Assembly: GCA_002699555.1 (NCBI GenBank)
Contig: PABN01000017.1
Span: forward strand, 1 to 34,684
DNA from: Dehalococcoidia bacterium
Lineage (GTDB): Bacteria; Actinomycetota; Acidimicrobiia; Acidimicrobiales; MedAcidi-G1
DNA length: 34,684 bases
Reading direction: 5' to 3'
Each line of letters opens with the position of its first letter. Position 1 is the stretch's first letter. This document shows, piece by piece, positions 24,241 through 33,400 of this stretch. The notes below the pieces were generated by a model. That model saw only the letters and a program-made list of their open reading frames with translations. It had not been told where the DNA came from and searched no databases. Position numbers and translations under genes: made by a program.

Positions 24241-25334
24241 CAAATAATTTCAATTTTGATTTTGACATGAAAGGTCGACTTTCGAGACTTGCTGAGAAAT
24301 TTGAATCAGCGGGATGCGAAGCCTTGTTAGTTACTTCACTTACGAACATTTACTATCTTTCAGGATTCACTGGTTCTGCCGGCTTACTTTGGATTGATAA
24401 AGATAAATCTTTACTTCTGGTGGACGGGCGTTATGGAGAACAAGCAGTTGAAGAAGTCGAAAAATCGGGTGCTCAAATTGAAGTTGAAATGGTTGGTTCA
24501 AAGCAGTCTGAAAGACTCAAGACGGTTTCTGGAATGACTAGAAGCGTTGGACTTGAAGCTCAATCCGTAACTTGGGCGCGAATGAAGAGTTTTGAAAAGG
24601 TTTTTGAAAATTCAGAATTGGTATTTACCGAAGGTCTTGTCGAGGATCTAAGACAAATCAAGGACAAAGGCGAAATAGATCTGATGAAAACGGCAGCGGA
24701 AATAGCTGATAAAGCACTAGCTGAGATTTGGCCGATGCTTGAAACGGGAGTTAGCGAGAAAGAGGTTTCTACTGCGTTAGACGACGCGATGGTAAAACAT
24801 GGAGCTGAAGGGACTGCTTTTGAAACAATTATCGCCGCAGGTCCTAATAGTGCTCGTCCCCATGCGAGACCTGGCGACCGAATCTTGTCTGAAGGAGATC
24901 TTGTAGTTTGCGATATGGGGGCTCTCTATAAAAGCTATAGATCAGATATGACTCGCTCAACCCGCATAGGAGGCACAGGAACGGGTCGCCCAGCCGAAAT
25001 GCTTGAGGTGGTCTTGGAAGCGCAAAAAGCAGGATTAGAAACAGTAAAAGAAGGCGTACCGAATGCAGATGTTGATTCTGCCTGCAGGGGAGTGCTAGAT
25101 GAAGCTGGCTTAGCTGAAGCTTTTACACACGGGACTGGCCATGGAGTGGGCCTTGATATTCATGAAGCTCCTACTCTTTCTGGACTTACAGATGATACTC
25201 TTCGCGCAGGGCAAGTAGTAACAGTCGAGCCTGGAGTCTATTTGCCTGATGTAGGTGGTGTTAGATGGGAAGATACCGTGATTGTCACTGAACAAGGTTG
25301 TGAGTTCCTAACTCACTCTCCAAAAATAATTTAA
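24237..25334 (+). CDS. pepQ: Xaa-Pro aminopeptidase/dipeptidase, M24B family
   Basis: A 365-residue M24B metallopeptidase that removes the N-terminal residue before proline, in the cytoplasm. It has an N-terminal creatinase-type domain (LLVTSLTNIYYLSGFTGSAG) and a pita-bread catalytic domain with the five metal ligands: two Asp in VVCDMGALYKSYRSDMTRS, His in THGTGHGVGLDIHE, and two Glu in VEPGVYLPDVGGVRWEDTV. It lies between aroQ and efp, where a proline peptidase gene is regularly found in actinobacteria and Firmicutes. Whether it acts on dipeptides or longer substrates cannot be told, so the symbol follows genomic convention. Confidence 0.9.
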   Translation: MTNNFNFDFDMKGRLSRLAEKFESAGCEALLVTSLTNIYYLSGFTGSAGLLWIDKDKSLLLVDGRYGEQAVEEVEKSGAQIEVEMVGSKQSERLKTVSGMTRSVGLEAQSVTWARMKSFEKVFENSELVFTEGLVEDLRQIKDKGEIDLMKTAAEIADKALAEIWPMLETGVSEKEVSTALDDAMVKHGAEGTAFETIIAAGPNSARPHARPGDRILSEGDLVVCDMGALYKSYRSDMTRSTRIGGTGTGRPAEMLEVVLEAQKAGLETVKEGVPNADVDSACRGVLDEAGLAEAFTHGTGHGVGLDIHEAPTLSGLTDDTLRAGQVVTVEPGVYLPDVGGVRWEDTVIVTEQGCEFLTHSPKII

Positions 25335-25351
25335 TTACGAGAGAAAAGAAA

Positions 25352-25915
25352 ATGCCTGTTATAACAACAAATGATTTAAAAAATGGGATGACGCTTGAGT
25401 TGGACAATGAGTTATATCAAGTCGTGGAGTTTCAACACGTCAAACCGGGGAAAGGTCATGCTTTTGTACGGACCACTTTAAGAGGCATGCAAAATGGTGT
25501 AGTAGTTGATAGAACTTTCAGAGCTGGAGAAAAAGTAGAACGAGCAATTATCGATAAGCGTTCCATGCAGTTGTTATACAGAGATGGAAATGATTATGTT
25601 TTTATGGATTCTGAATCCTTCGAACAGATGTCAATAGAGCCAAAAACTCTTGGGGACTCTGTCAATTATCTGGCGGAACAAAGTGAAGCGCAGATGTTAA
25701 TGTTCGGAAGCGAAATTGTGGGAGTTGAATTACCGGCAGCGGTCGAATTAAAGATCGCTGAGACAGAACCTGGAGTTCAAGGTGACAGGGTTTCTGGAGC
25801 TAGAAAGCCTGCGACTCTTGAGACAGGATTAGTTGTTCAGGTACCGCTTTTTGTCGAGCCAAATGAACAAGTGAAGATTGACACCAGAACAGGTGAATAT
25901 CTAAGCCGTGTTTAG
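25352..25915 (+). CDS. efp: Translation elongation factor P
   Basis: EF-P rescues ribosomes stalled at polyproline. The 187-residue protein has the three beta-barrel domains: domain I with the tip loop VKPGKGHAFVRTTLRG (Lys34 at the tip), domain II and domain III ending with QVPLFVEPNEQVKIDTRTGEYLSRV, the standard C-terminal motif. The tip reads PGKGH, where many bacteria have PGKGG or, in actinobacteria, PGKGP. No EF-P lysine-modifying gene is seen in the window. A purine-rich stretch (GAGAGAAAAGAAA) before the ATG may act as ribosome binding site. Confidence 0.97.
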   Translation: MPVITTNDLKNGMTLELDNELYQVVEFQHVKPGKGHAFVRTTLRGMQNGVVVDRTFRAGEKVERAIIDKRSMQLLYRDGNDYVFMDSESFEQMSIEPKTLGDSVNYLAEQSEAQMLMFGSEIVGVELPAAVELKIAETEPGVQGDRVSGARKPATLETGLVVQVPLFVEPNEQVKIDTRTGEYLSRV

Positions 25916-25945
25916 TGATAACGGCTGTCGGCAGAGGTCTGAATA

Positions 25946-26359
25946 ATGCCATCAGGAACTAGTAGTGGTTTTGGGTCTAGACGTGAAGACAGAGAAACAG
26001 CATTAGGAATTCTTTACGCGGCTGAAACTCAAGGAAGGGAAAATTTAGAAGTTCTGAACGAACAACCAGTAGAGCCAGAGAGTTATGTTTCTGACCTAAT
26101 CAAAGGAATATCATCGAAACAAGAGGAAATAGATTCACTGATCGAAAGAAATGCAGACGAATGGCGTTTGGAAAGGATGCCAGTTGTGGATCGAGCCTTA
26201 CTAAGACTAGCGGTACTTGAGTTACTCAATTTCCCTGAAACTTCAATAGCAACAGTTATTAACGAGGCAGTGGAACTGGCTGGCGAGTATTCAACGGAGA
26301 ATTCCAAACGTTTTGTAAACGGGTTACTTTCTCAAATCGCAGATCAAGTCAGATCATAG
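25946..26359 (+). CDS. nusB: Transcription antitermination/rRNA processing factor NusB
   Basis: NusB binds boxA RNA with S10 in rRNA antitermination. The 137-residue all-helical protein shows SRREDRETALGILYAAE at the start, then ADEWRLERMPVVDRALLRLAVLELLNFPETSIATVINEAVELAGEYS and FVNGLLSQIAD, the core NusB signature. An AGAGG about eight bases before the ATG is the likely ribosome binding site. It follows efp after 30 bases and is the last gene before the pyr leader, as in many actinobacteria. Confidence 0.96.
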   Translation: MPSGTSSGFGSRREDRETALGILYAAETQGRENLEVLNEQPVEPESYVSDLIKGISSKQEEIDSLIERNADEWRLERMPVVDRALLRLAVLELLNFPETSIATVINEAVELAGEYSTENSKRFVNGLLSQIADQVRS

Positions 26360-26421
26360 AAATCCTTGTTGAAAAATTTATTAAGCTGAGACTCTTAAAA
26401 TAAATTTCTTCTAAGCATGAA

Positions 26422-26440
26422 TACGCAAATACCCTGCGTA
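26422..26440 (+). repeat. Inverted repeat TACGCA-N7-TGCGTA upstream of the pyr leader
   Basis: A perfect 6-base inverted repeat with a seven-base spacer, overlapping a further palindrome GCGTACGC (26436-26443). It lies just upstream of a possible -10 hexamer (TATGGT, 26447-26452) and so occupies the place of a -35 box or operator. It could be a regulator binding site or a small hairpin; the sequence alone does not decide. Confidence 0.5.
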
Positions 26441-26446
26441 CGCGTA

Positions 26447-26452
26447 TATGGT
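26447..26452 (+). promoter_or_regulatory. Possible -10 element (TATGGT) of the pyr operon
   Basis: TATGGT fits TANNNT and would place the transcript start near 26457-26460, right at the beginning of the structured leader. No -35 box is visible; the inverted repeat lies there instead. Read-through from efp-nusB is an alternative source of pyr mRNA. Confidence 0.25.
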
Positions 26453-26461
26453 AGTGGTTGG

Positions 26462-26493
26462 CCGTCAAACGGGTCCTAGTGAGGCCCATACGG
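26462..26493 (+). promoter_or_regulatory. PyrR-binding stem-loop in the pyr leader
   Basis: The RNA can fold as an outer stem CCGU/ACGG (26462-26465 with 26490-26493), an internal bulge, an inner stem GGG/CCC (26471-26473 with 26485-26487), and a loop containing GUCC-UAGU-GAGGC. The UCC...GAGG loop on a bulged stem resembles the PyrR-binding loop of Bacillus and mycobacterial pyr leaders, although four bases rather than three separate UCC and GAGG. It ends four bases before the pyrR Shine-Dalgarno. PyrR bound with UMP is expected to stabilise it. Confidence 0.75.
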
Positions 26494-26496
26494 ATC

Positions 26497-26502
26497 AAGG
26501 AG
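26497..26502 (+). promoter_or_regulatory. Shine-Dalgarno AAGGAG that fixes the pyrR start
   Basis: AAGGAG lies nine bases before ATG 26512, which is in frame with pyrR. It is among the strongest ribosome binding sites in the window and selects this ATG over the downstream ATGs at 26533 and 26578 and the upstream TTG at 26458. Its position right after the PyrR-binding hairpin makes it a natural target for translational repression. Confidence 0.7.
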
Positions 26503-26511
26503 ATAAGGCCT

Positions 26512-27078
26512 ATGGCCGACCGAGAAAGACGTATGACGCCCCCTTTCGGGGGCGTTTTTGTTGCAAGCGCTCGTGTTATGACACGAGACGACATGAGAAG
26601 AGCGATACGACGCATGGCTCATGAGGTGATTGAAAGAAACCAAGGGTCAGAAGACATTCTTATAGTGGGCTTGCAGACAGGCGGAGTAAAAGTAGCAGAA
26701 AATCTCGTAAAAGCACTAGAAGAAATCGAGGGAAGAAAAATTGAATCTGGTTGTTTAGACGTAGCTTTGCATAGAGACGATATTGGTTTAAGACCAGTTG
26801 TTCCAGAAGCAGTAACAAATTTGCCTGATTTCATAGACGGCAAAATAGTAGTGATCGCAGATGATGTTCTTTTCACAGGTAGAACGATTCGCGCTGCTCT
26901 CGACGCTATTTGCCACTTTGGTCGTCCTAGAGCAATTCAGCTTGCAGTGATGGTAGATAGAGGTCACCGAGAATTGCCTATACGGCCAGACTATGTAGGC
27001 AAAAATTTACCTACAAGAATTGATGAACTGGTAGATGTGACTGAAGAGGGAGTGGATATAGGAGTGATGCGGAAATGA
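26512..27078 (+). CDS. pyrR: Pyrimidine operon regulator PyrR (uracil phosphoribosyltransferase fold)
   Basis: PyrR binds pyr mRNA in response to UMP/UTP and often has minor uracil phosphoribosyltransferase activity. From ATG 26512 the protein has 188 residues, within the usual 175-195. It shows MTRDDMRRAIRRMAHEVIERNQG, ILIVGLQTGGVKVAENL, LHRDDIG, the PRPP loop VVIADDVLFTGRT (about 113-125) and the C-terminal LPTRIDELVDV. The first 22 residues include TPPFGGVFV, encoded by an intrinsic terminator hairpin lying within codons 9-17. The track start (TTG 26458) would run through the PyrR-binding loop and is rejected; ATG 26578 (166 residues, no Shine-Dalgarno) is the fallback. The stop overlaps the pyrB ATG. 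Confidence 0.93.
   Translation: MADRERRMTPPFGGVFVASARVMTRDDMRRAIRRMAHEVIERNQGSEDILIVGLQTGGVKVAENLVKALEEIEGRKIESGCLDVALHRDDIGLRPVVPEAVTNLPDFIDGKIVVIADDVLFTGRTIRAALDAICHFGRPRAIQLAVMVDRGHRELPIRPDYVGKNLPTRIDELVDVTEEGVDIGVMRK
26536..26559 (+). terminator. Intrinsic terminator/attenuator hairpin embedded in pyrR codons 9-16
   Basis: ACGCCCCC-TTTC-GGGGGCGT is a perfect 8-bp GC-rich stem with a four-base loop, followed directly by TTTTG TTG. It is the only convincing intrinsic terminator seen in the window and it lies 24 bases after the preferred pyrR start codon, not before it. Its place just after a PyrR-binding loop suggests attenuation of the pyr operon, with translating ribosomes able to prevent it from forming. 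Confidence 0.75.
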
Positions 27079-28040
27079 GTTTAGGCGTTGCAACTACTCC
27101 AAATTTAACTAAGCATCTTTTAGGGATAGAAGGTACAACCAGAGAGCAACTGGAAACAATCCTCGAATTGACTGACAGGTTTGCAGAGATAGGGAAAAGG
27201 CCGATACCAAAAGTTCCAGCACTAAGGGGACGAACTGTAGCTTCAGTGTTTTTTGAAGATTCTACTAGGACCAGGCTTTCATTTGAATCTGCAGCACGTC
27301 GGCTTTCAGCAGACACTCTGACATTTTCAGCGGGTTCATCGTCGCTTTCGAAAGGTGAAAGCCTTAGAGACACAGTGGAAGTAATAAGTTCATACGGTGC
27401 TGACGTTTTGATCGTCAGACACGGGATGGCCGGAACTCCACAAAGAGTCTCAGAATGGACTGATGCTTCAGTTGTGAATGCAGGAGATGGGTGTCATGAG
27501 CATCCAACACAAGCATTGCTCGACTGTTACACGTTAAAACAGCAACGAGGGGCATTAGATGGGATGTCGATCGGGATAGTTGGAGACATAAGACATTCGC
27601 GAGTTGCGAGGTCGAATGTTTTAGCTTTTTCATCTTTGGGAGCGAAAGTTACGCTCATAGCTCCACAGACTCTGATGCCTTCATCAATAGAAAACTGGCC
27701 AGTTGAAGTTTCAAATGTTTTGGATGACGTTATTTCGGATTTAGATGCCTGCTATCTGCTAAGAATGCAGTCCGAGAGGCACAGCAAAGGGCTGATCCCT
27801 TCTTTGCGAGAATATGCGAAAGATTTCGGTTTAAATGAACGCAGATGTGAGATGCTGGCTAAAGACGCACTAATACTTCATCCAGGTCCAACGAATCAAG
27901 GAGTAGAACTGACTGCTGAAGTTTCAATGGATGCAAGATCCATAATCCTTGATCAAGTTACAAATGGGGTTTCTTTAAGAATGGCAGTTCTTTTCATGCT
28001 TCTAGGGCAGCACGAAACAATACAACAGGATGAAGTGTAG
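27075..28040 (+). CDS. pyrB: Aspartate carbamoyltransferase catalytic subunit
   Basis: PyrB condenses carbamoyl phosphate and aspartate to carbamoyl-aspartate, the first committed step of pyrimidine synthesis. The 321-residue protein has the carbamoyl-phosphate motif FFEDSTRTRLSFE, the SSLSKGESLRDT loop, NAGDGCHEHPTQALLD, GDIRHSRVARSN, LLRMQSERH and the C-terminal HPGPTNQGVEL, where the more common reading is HPGPMNRG. Length is typical. Its ATG overlaps the pyrR stop by four bases. No pyrI regulatory subunit is present, as expected for this type. pyrC starts two bases after its stop. Confidence 0.97.
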   Translation: MSLGVATTPNLTKHLLGIEGTTREQLETILELTDRFAEIGKRPIPKVPALRGRTVASVFFEDSTRTRLSFESAARRLSADTLTFSAGSSSLSKGESLRDTVEVISSYGADVLIVRHGMAGTPQRVSEWTDASVVNAGDGCHEHPTQALLDCYTLKQQRGALDGMSIGIVGDIRHSRVARSNVLAFSSLGAKVTLIAPQTLMPSSIENWPVEVSNVLDDVISDLDACYLLRMQSERHSKGLIPSLREYAKDFGLNERRCEMLAKDALILHPGPTNQGVELTAEVSMDARSIILDQVTNGVSLRMAVLFMLLGQHETIQQDEV

Positions 28041-28042
28041 AG

Positions 28043-29335
28043 ATGAACATTGTTTTAAAAGGCGGAAAGATCTTAGACAGGAAGGGTGAAAGATCTCTAG
28101 ATGTGTCTATCGGTCCAGACGGAAAGATCATTGACACAGGGAAAAAGTTAGAAGGAGACAGAGAGGTTGATTGTTCAGGTTGTGTAATCACATCAGGGCT
28201 TGTCGACCTTCATGTGCATCTTCGTGAACCCGGAAATGAAGAAGCAGAGACTATAGAAACGGGTGCACGCTCAGGGGCGATGGGAGGATTTACGGCACTC
28301 GTGGCAATGCCGAACACTGAACCAGCAACTGATTGTCTTGCTGTAGTTGAACAAATAAGAACTCTTGGGAGGAAGTCATCTTGTGAAATTATCCCTTCAG
28401 CTGCGATGACAGTAGGGCGAGAAGGAAAAGAAATGGTCCAGATGGGGGAGTTGGTAGATAGTGGAATAGGAATATTTACCGATGATGGAACAGGCGTGCA
28501 AGATCCGCAACTGATGCGCCATTTGATGGAGTACAGCACAGGCCTTGAGTCTCGGTTAGGTAGACCCGTGGTACTGGCTCAACATTGCGAGGTTCATGAA
28601 CTTGCCGAAGGTGGGTATATGCACGAAGGGGAGTGGTCTTCGCTATTGGGGATCCCAGGGCAACCTGCTGAGGCTGAAGAGTTGATGGTCATGCGTGATA
28701 TTGCATTGTCAAAAATGACAGGAGCAAGAATTCATTTTCAGCACCTTTCAACGTCGGGTTCGGTGCAAATGGTTAGAGAAGCGAAAGCTTTGGGCTTACC
28801 TGTTACTGCTGAAGCGACTACGCATCATTTCACTCTTACAGACTCAGCATGCAGTTGTTACGACCCTGTTTTTAAGGTTCACCCTCCTTTGAGAACAGAA
28901 TCTGATTTAAAAGCTATAAAAGAAGGACTTGCAGACGGCACTATCGATGCAATTGCAACAGATCATGCACCCCACAGCCAGCATTCAAAAGAAATGCCAT
29001 TTGATCAAGCTCCACCTGGGATGTTGGGGCTGGAAACGGCATTATCTCTTTCTCTTGAATACAGCGGACTTGATCTGCCGGCGGTATTGGGGATGCTTTC
29101 GTGGCAGCCAGCAAAAATAGCTGGAGTGGATGATAGACACGGAATGACAGTGGAGAAAGGAAATCCAGCGAACCTATGTGTAATCGATCTAGACGAGACA
29201 TGGACAGTTTCAGGAAAACAAATGTCCAGCAGGAGTTCAAATACTCCATATGAAGGCTGGAATCTAAGGGGACGTGTTCGTCACACTCTAAATAACGGAC
29301 TTCTAGTTGTTTTTGATGGAGAATCTACGAAGTGA
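28043..29335 (+). CDS. pyrC: Dihydroorotase
   Basis: PyrC closes carbamoyl-aspartate to dihydroorotate. The 430-residue protein is a class I amidohydrolase-type enzyme with zinc ligands His57 and His59 in VDLHVHLREPG, FTDDGTGV, the His residues of AQHCEVHELAEGG and HFQHLSTSGSV, TAEATTHHFTL and the catalytic Asp in IATDHAPHS. The end of the barrel shows GMLGLETALSL and the C-terminal beta domain GNPANLCVID. Length matches the family (about 425-430). It begins two bases after pyrB and overlaps the GTG of carA by four bases. Confidence 0.97.
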   Translation: MNIVLKGGKILDRKGERSLDVSIGPDGKIIDTGKKLEGDREVDCSGCVITSGLVDLHVHLREPGNEEAETIETGARSGAMGGFTALVAMPNTEPATDCLAVVEQIRTLGRKSSCEIIPSAAMTVGREGKEMVQMGELVDSGIGIFTDDGTGVQDPQLMRHLMEYSTGLESRLGRPVVLAQHCEVHELAEGGYMHEGEWSSLLGIPGQPAEAEELMVMRDIALSKMTGARIHFQHLSTSGSVQMVREAKALGLPVTAEATTHHFTLTDSACSCYDPVFKVHPPLRTESDLKAIKEGLADGTIDAIATDHAPHSQHSKEMPFDQAPPGMLGLETALSLSLEYSGLDLPAVLGMLSWQPAKIAGVDDRHGMTVEKGNPANLCVIDLDETWTVSGKQMSSRSSNTPYEGWNLRGRVRHTLNNGLLVVFDGESTK

Positions 29336-30432
29336 AAAAAGATCAAATAAAAATAGTTGAAGCGAATCTAGTTCTTTCAGATGGAACAATTTTCGCAGGG
29401 GAGATGATAGGGGCTGTTCCTGAAGGAGGTCTTGTTTCTGGAGAGGTTGTATTTAACACGGTGCTTAGTGGCTACCAGGAAGTTATAACAGACCCTTCAT
29501 ACGCCGGACAGATAATCACTTTCACTTACCCACACATAGGAAATTACGGCGCTAATGATGATGACAACGAAAGTTCGCAACCTTTCTGCAGAGGCATGGT
29601 TGTAAGAGACTTGAGTAGAAGGCACAGCAATTGGAGAGCGACTCAGAGTCTTGATGAAATGCTTAGCTCAAGAGGGATTGCTGGAATAGCTGGTGTAGAT
29701 ACTCGGAGGTTAACCAGACACATACGGAACCTCGGTGCCATGCCAGGTGCATTTGGAACAGTGGATGTTGAAGAGTTGAAACTCGCTGCGATCAGAGAAC
29801 CAGGAACTGACAAGATAGATCTAGTAAAAACAGTTACTTGCAAGGAAATTTATAAAGTTCCTTCAAGTGCCGGCAAGAGAAAAATTGTTGCTTATGACTT
29901 TGGCATCAAATCGACCATTCTTAGACATTTGTCAAATTTGGGTGAGATTACAGTAGTGCCAGCGGACACGGAATCCGAGGTTGTTCTAGATATGAAACCT
30001 GATGGAGTTTTTCTATCGAATGGCCCTGGGGATCCAGAACCTTTGGATTATATTCGAGAAAATATAAAGAAGATTCTCGGAAAGGTACCTATTTTCGGGA
30101 TCTGTTTAGGGCATCAACTCTTAGCGGAAACCTTGGGAGCTGAAATTTTCAAACTTCCTTTTGGACACCATGGTGGTAACCATCCTGTAAAGAATTTACA
30201 AACTGGCGTAGTTGAGATAACCAGTCAGAATCACAATTATTGTGTCGTGGAAGGTTCCATTAAAGATGCAGAAGTAACGCACGTTAATTTAAATGATGGA
30301 ACCGTAGCTGGTATTAATTGTCTAAAAGCTCCAGCGTTTAGTGTGCAATACCATCCGGAAGCTGGACCTGGACCTCATGACAGCAGCTATCTTTTTGAAC
30401 AATTTGAAGATCTTTTGGATAAGGCAGGGTAA
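29332..30432 (+). CDS. carA: Carbamoyl-phosphate synthase, small (glutaminase) subunit
   Basis: CarA releases ammonia from glutamine for CarB. The 366-residue protein has the N-terminal domain ([50 protein letters not shown]) and a class I glutamine amidotransferase domain with [14 protein letters not shown], the nucleophile in [12 protein letters not shown] (Cys258), and [12 protein letters not shown] (His341, Glu343). The GTG start overlaps the pyrC stop (GTGA). carB follows after five bases. Length is normal. Confidence 0.97.
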   Translation: MKKDQIKIVEANLVLSDGTIFAGEMIGAVPEGGLVSGEVVFNTVLSGYQEVITDPSYAGQIITFTYPHIGNYGANDDDNESSQPFCRGMVVRDLSRRHSNWRATQSLDEMLSSRGIAGIAGVDTRRLTRHIRNLGAMPGAFGTVDVEELKLAAIREPGTDKIDLVKTVTCKEIYKVPSSAGKRKIVAYDFGIKSTILRHLSNLGEITVVPADTESEVVLDMKPDGVFLSNGPGDPEPLDYIRENIKKILGKVPIFGICLGHQLLAETLGAEIFKLPFGHHGGNHPVKNLQTGVVEITSQNHNYCVVEGSIKDAEVTHVNLNDGTVAGINCLKAPAFSVQYHPEAGPGPHDSSYLFEQFEDLLDKAG

Positions 30433-30437
30433 GTCTG

Positions 30438-33400
30438 ATGCCTAGGCGAGATGACATAGAAAGCATTCTTCTGATTGGATCAGGACCGATAGTGATTGGT
30501 CAGGCGTGTGAATTCGACTATTCAGGAACCCAAGCGTGTCGTGTTTTGAAGGAAGAGGGTTACCGAGTAGTGCTAGCTAACTCTAACCCAGCAACGATTA
30601 TGACAGATCCTGATTTCGCTGATGCAACTTATATTGAACCCTTAAGAGTGGATGTAATAAAGAGAATCATCGAAAAGGAAAAACCTGATGCTTTATTACC
30701 GACGCTTGGTGGACAGACAGCTCTAAACCTTGCTCGTGAACTCGTAGAAGAAGGAATACTAGAAGAAAACAATGTTGAGCTTATTGGTGCAGATGCTGAT
30801 GCGATTGCAACTGCAGAAGATAGGGAAAAATTCAAAGTAGCAATGACAGAAATTGGACTTGGAGTTCCAGCTTCAGGAGTTGCTCGAAATATGGAAGAAG
30901 CGCGAGAAATTGCTGATGAAGTTGGACTGCCTTTGATAGTTAGGCCTGCTTACATTCTGGGTGGCAAGGGAACGGGTATAGCTTCAACAAATGAAGAGTT
31001 TGAAAAAATTGCGGAACGAGGTATTGAAGCTAGTCCCATAAATGAAATCTTGATTGAAAAGTCAATAGCTGGATGGAAGGAATTCGAACTCGAGGTAATG
31101 CGTGACAAGGCAGATAATTGCGTCGTCATATGTTCAATTGAAAATTTGGACCCAATGGGTGTTCATACCGGTGATTCGATAACAGTTGCTCCAGCACAAA
31201 CACTTACTGATGTTGAATATCAAATAATGAGAGACGCTGCATTTGCGTGTTTACGTCGTGTCGGAGTTGAAACAGGCGGTTCGAACGTGCAGTTCGCCGT
31301 AGATCCAAACACAGGCGAACAGGTTGTTATAGAAATGAACCCTAGAGTAAGTAGATCCTCAGCTTTAGCATCGAAAGCAACGGGTTTTCCAATTGCAAAA
31401 ATAGCTACCCAACTAGCTATTGGGTACACGCTAGATGAGATTACTAACGACATCACTAAGGAAACTCCTGCATCGTTTGAACCGAGCATTGACTATGTAG
31501 TTACGAAGATCCCGCGATGGACTTTTGAAAAATTTCCTGGTTCTTCAGGTGTTTTAGGTACGTCAATGCAATCTGTAGGGGAAGTAATGTCCATTGGTAG
31601 AACATTTCCAGAGTCCCTGCAAAAAGGTATGAGGTCGCTTGAAAATGGGCGACAAGGACTTAATGCTGATCCTGGTGAAAACAAATTTTTAGAAATAGAA
31701 GATGAAATTCTGATTAACAAAGTCGGTATTCCGACACCTGAACGTCTCTTCCAACTAGAAACACTGCTTCGAAGAGGGTATTCGATCGAGAGACTTTTTG
31801 AAGAAACTTCGATAGACCCATGGTTTATAGACCAGATCTCAATAATTACAGAAGAAAGAATGATTCTTGAAGAACTTTCGCCTGAAGAGTTGACGCCCTC
31901 TGATTGGAAAAGAGCAAAAAAACTAGGGTTTTCAGATGCACAACTTTCTTATATCTGGGGATGCACGTCAGAGAAAGTCAGGGAGTTACGAGAGGGATCT
32001 GATGTATTTCCAACATATAAAACGGTGGACACTTGTGCTGCAGAATTTGCTTCCGAAACTCCGTACCACTATTCGACATGGGAAGATGAAAATGAAGTTA
32101 TGCCCTCAGAAAGGCCTAAAGTCATCATTCTGGGAGCAGGTCCGAATCGGATAGGTCAAGGAATTGAATTCGATTACTGTTGTGTTCACGCTAGTTTTGC
32201 CTTAAGTGAGGCTGGCTATGAGACAGTGATGGTGAATTGCAACCCAGAGACAGTTTCGACGGATTACGACACTAGTGATCGACTCTATTTTGAACCGTTG
32301 ACTTATGAGGACGTAAAAAACATAGTTGATGTGGAAGCACCCGAAGCGATAATAGTTTCGTTAGGTGGTCAGACTCCACTTAAATTAGCAGGAGTCCTGC
32401 CACCAGAATTGGTTGCAGGCACAAGTCCTGAATCAATTGACAGAGCAGAGGATCGGGAGAACTGGAACCAGCTTTGTATGGATTTGAAAATTCTCCAGCC
32501 TCCAGGGGGAACAGCAAAAAATCTTCAAGAAGCTCTTCAGGTTGCTAATAAAGTTGACTATCCAGTTTTAGTTAGACCTTCCTACGTCTTAGGAGGGAGA
32601 GCGATGGAAATTGTCTACGACGATAACCAACTTGAAAGAACTATGGAAGAAATGGAACGCTTCGGGAGTCTAGGAATCGAAGGAGGTCTGTCATCTGAAA
32701 GACCCGTTCTTATCGATAGTTTTCTCGAAGATGCAACTGAAGTCGATGTTGACGCCGTTAGAGATCATGAAGGAGATGTTCTTATTGGTGCTGTGATGGA
32801 ACATGTTGAAGAAGCGGGCATTCATAGTGGGGATAGTGCCTGTGTGATACCGCCTCCGAACCTTCAAGAAGAGGTAATAGGACTTATAGAAAGTCATACG
32901 AGAAGAATCGCAGAAGCTCTTGATGTGAGAGGTTTAATAAATGTCCAGTATGCGGTAAAGGGTGATGAAGTCTATGTGATAGAAGCAAACCCAAGGGCTT
33001 CAAGGACTGTTCCTTTTGTCGCCAAAGCTACCGGAATTCCTCTTGCGAAAATTGCTAGTCGAGTGATGTTGGGTGCCACACTAAAAGAATTACGTGAAGA
33101 AGGACTTCTCAAAGAAGCAGTCAAAGGGGATCACGTTTCGGTCAAAGAAGCTGTATTGCCATTTAATCGTTTTCCAGAGGCGGATCCAGTCCTAGGCCCT
33201 GAGATGCGTTCCACTGGTGAAGTAATGGGAATTGACCTTACCCCTGGACTAGCGTTTGCTAAGTCACAGATCGCAGCGGGAGGTGCACTTCCAACTGAAG
33301 GAACAGTTTTCATGTCTCTTGCTGATCGTGATAAAAGTTCAGGCTTAGAGGCAGCAAAAGGCTTTCTGAGGCTTGGTTTGGAAATAGTTGCCACCGGCGG

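Noticed and set aside
26458-26511. Upstream extension of pyrR to TTG 26458 as given in the ORF track
   Set aside because: It would translate the PyrR-binding stem-loop and has no Shine-Dalgarno; ATG 26512 has AAGGAG at good spacing and gives a family-length protein.
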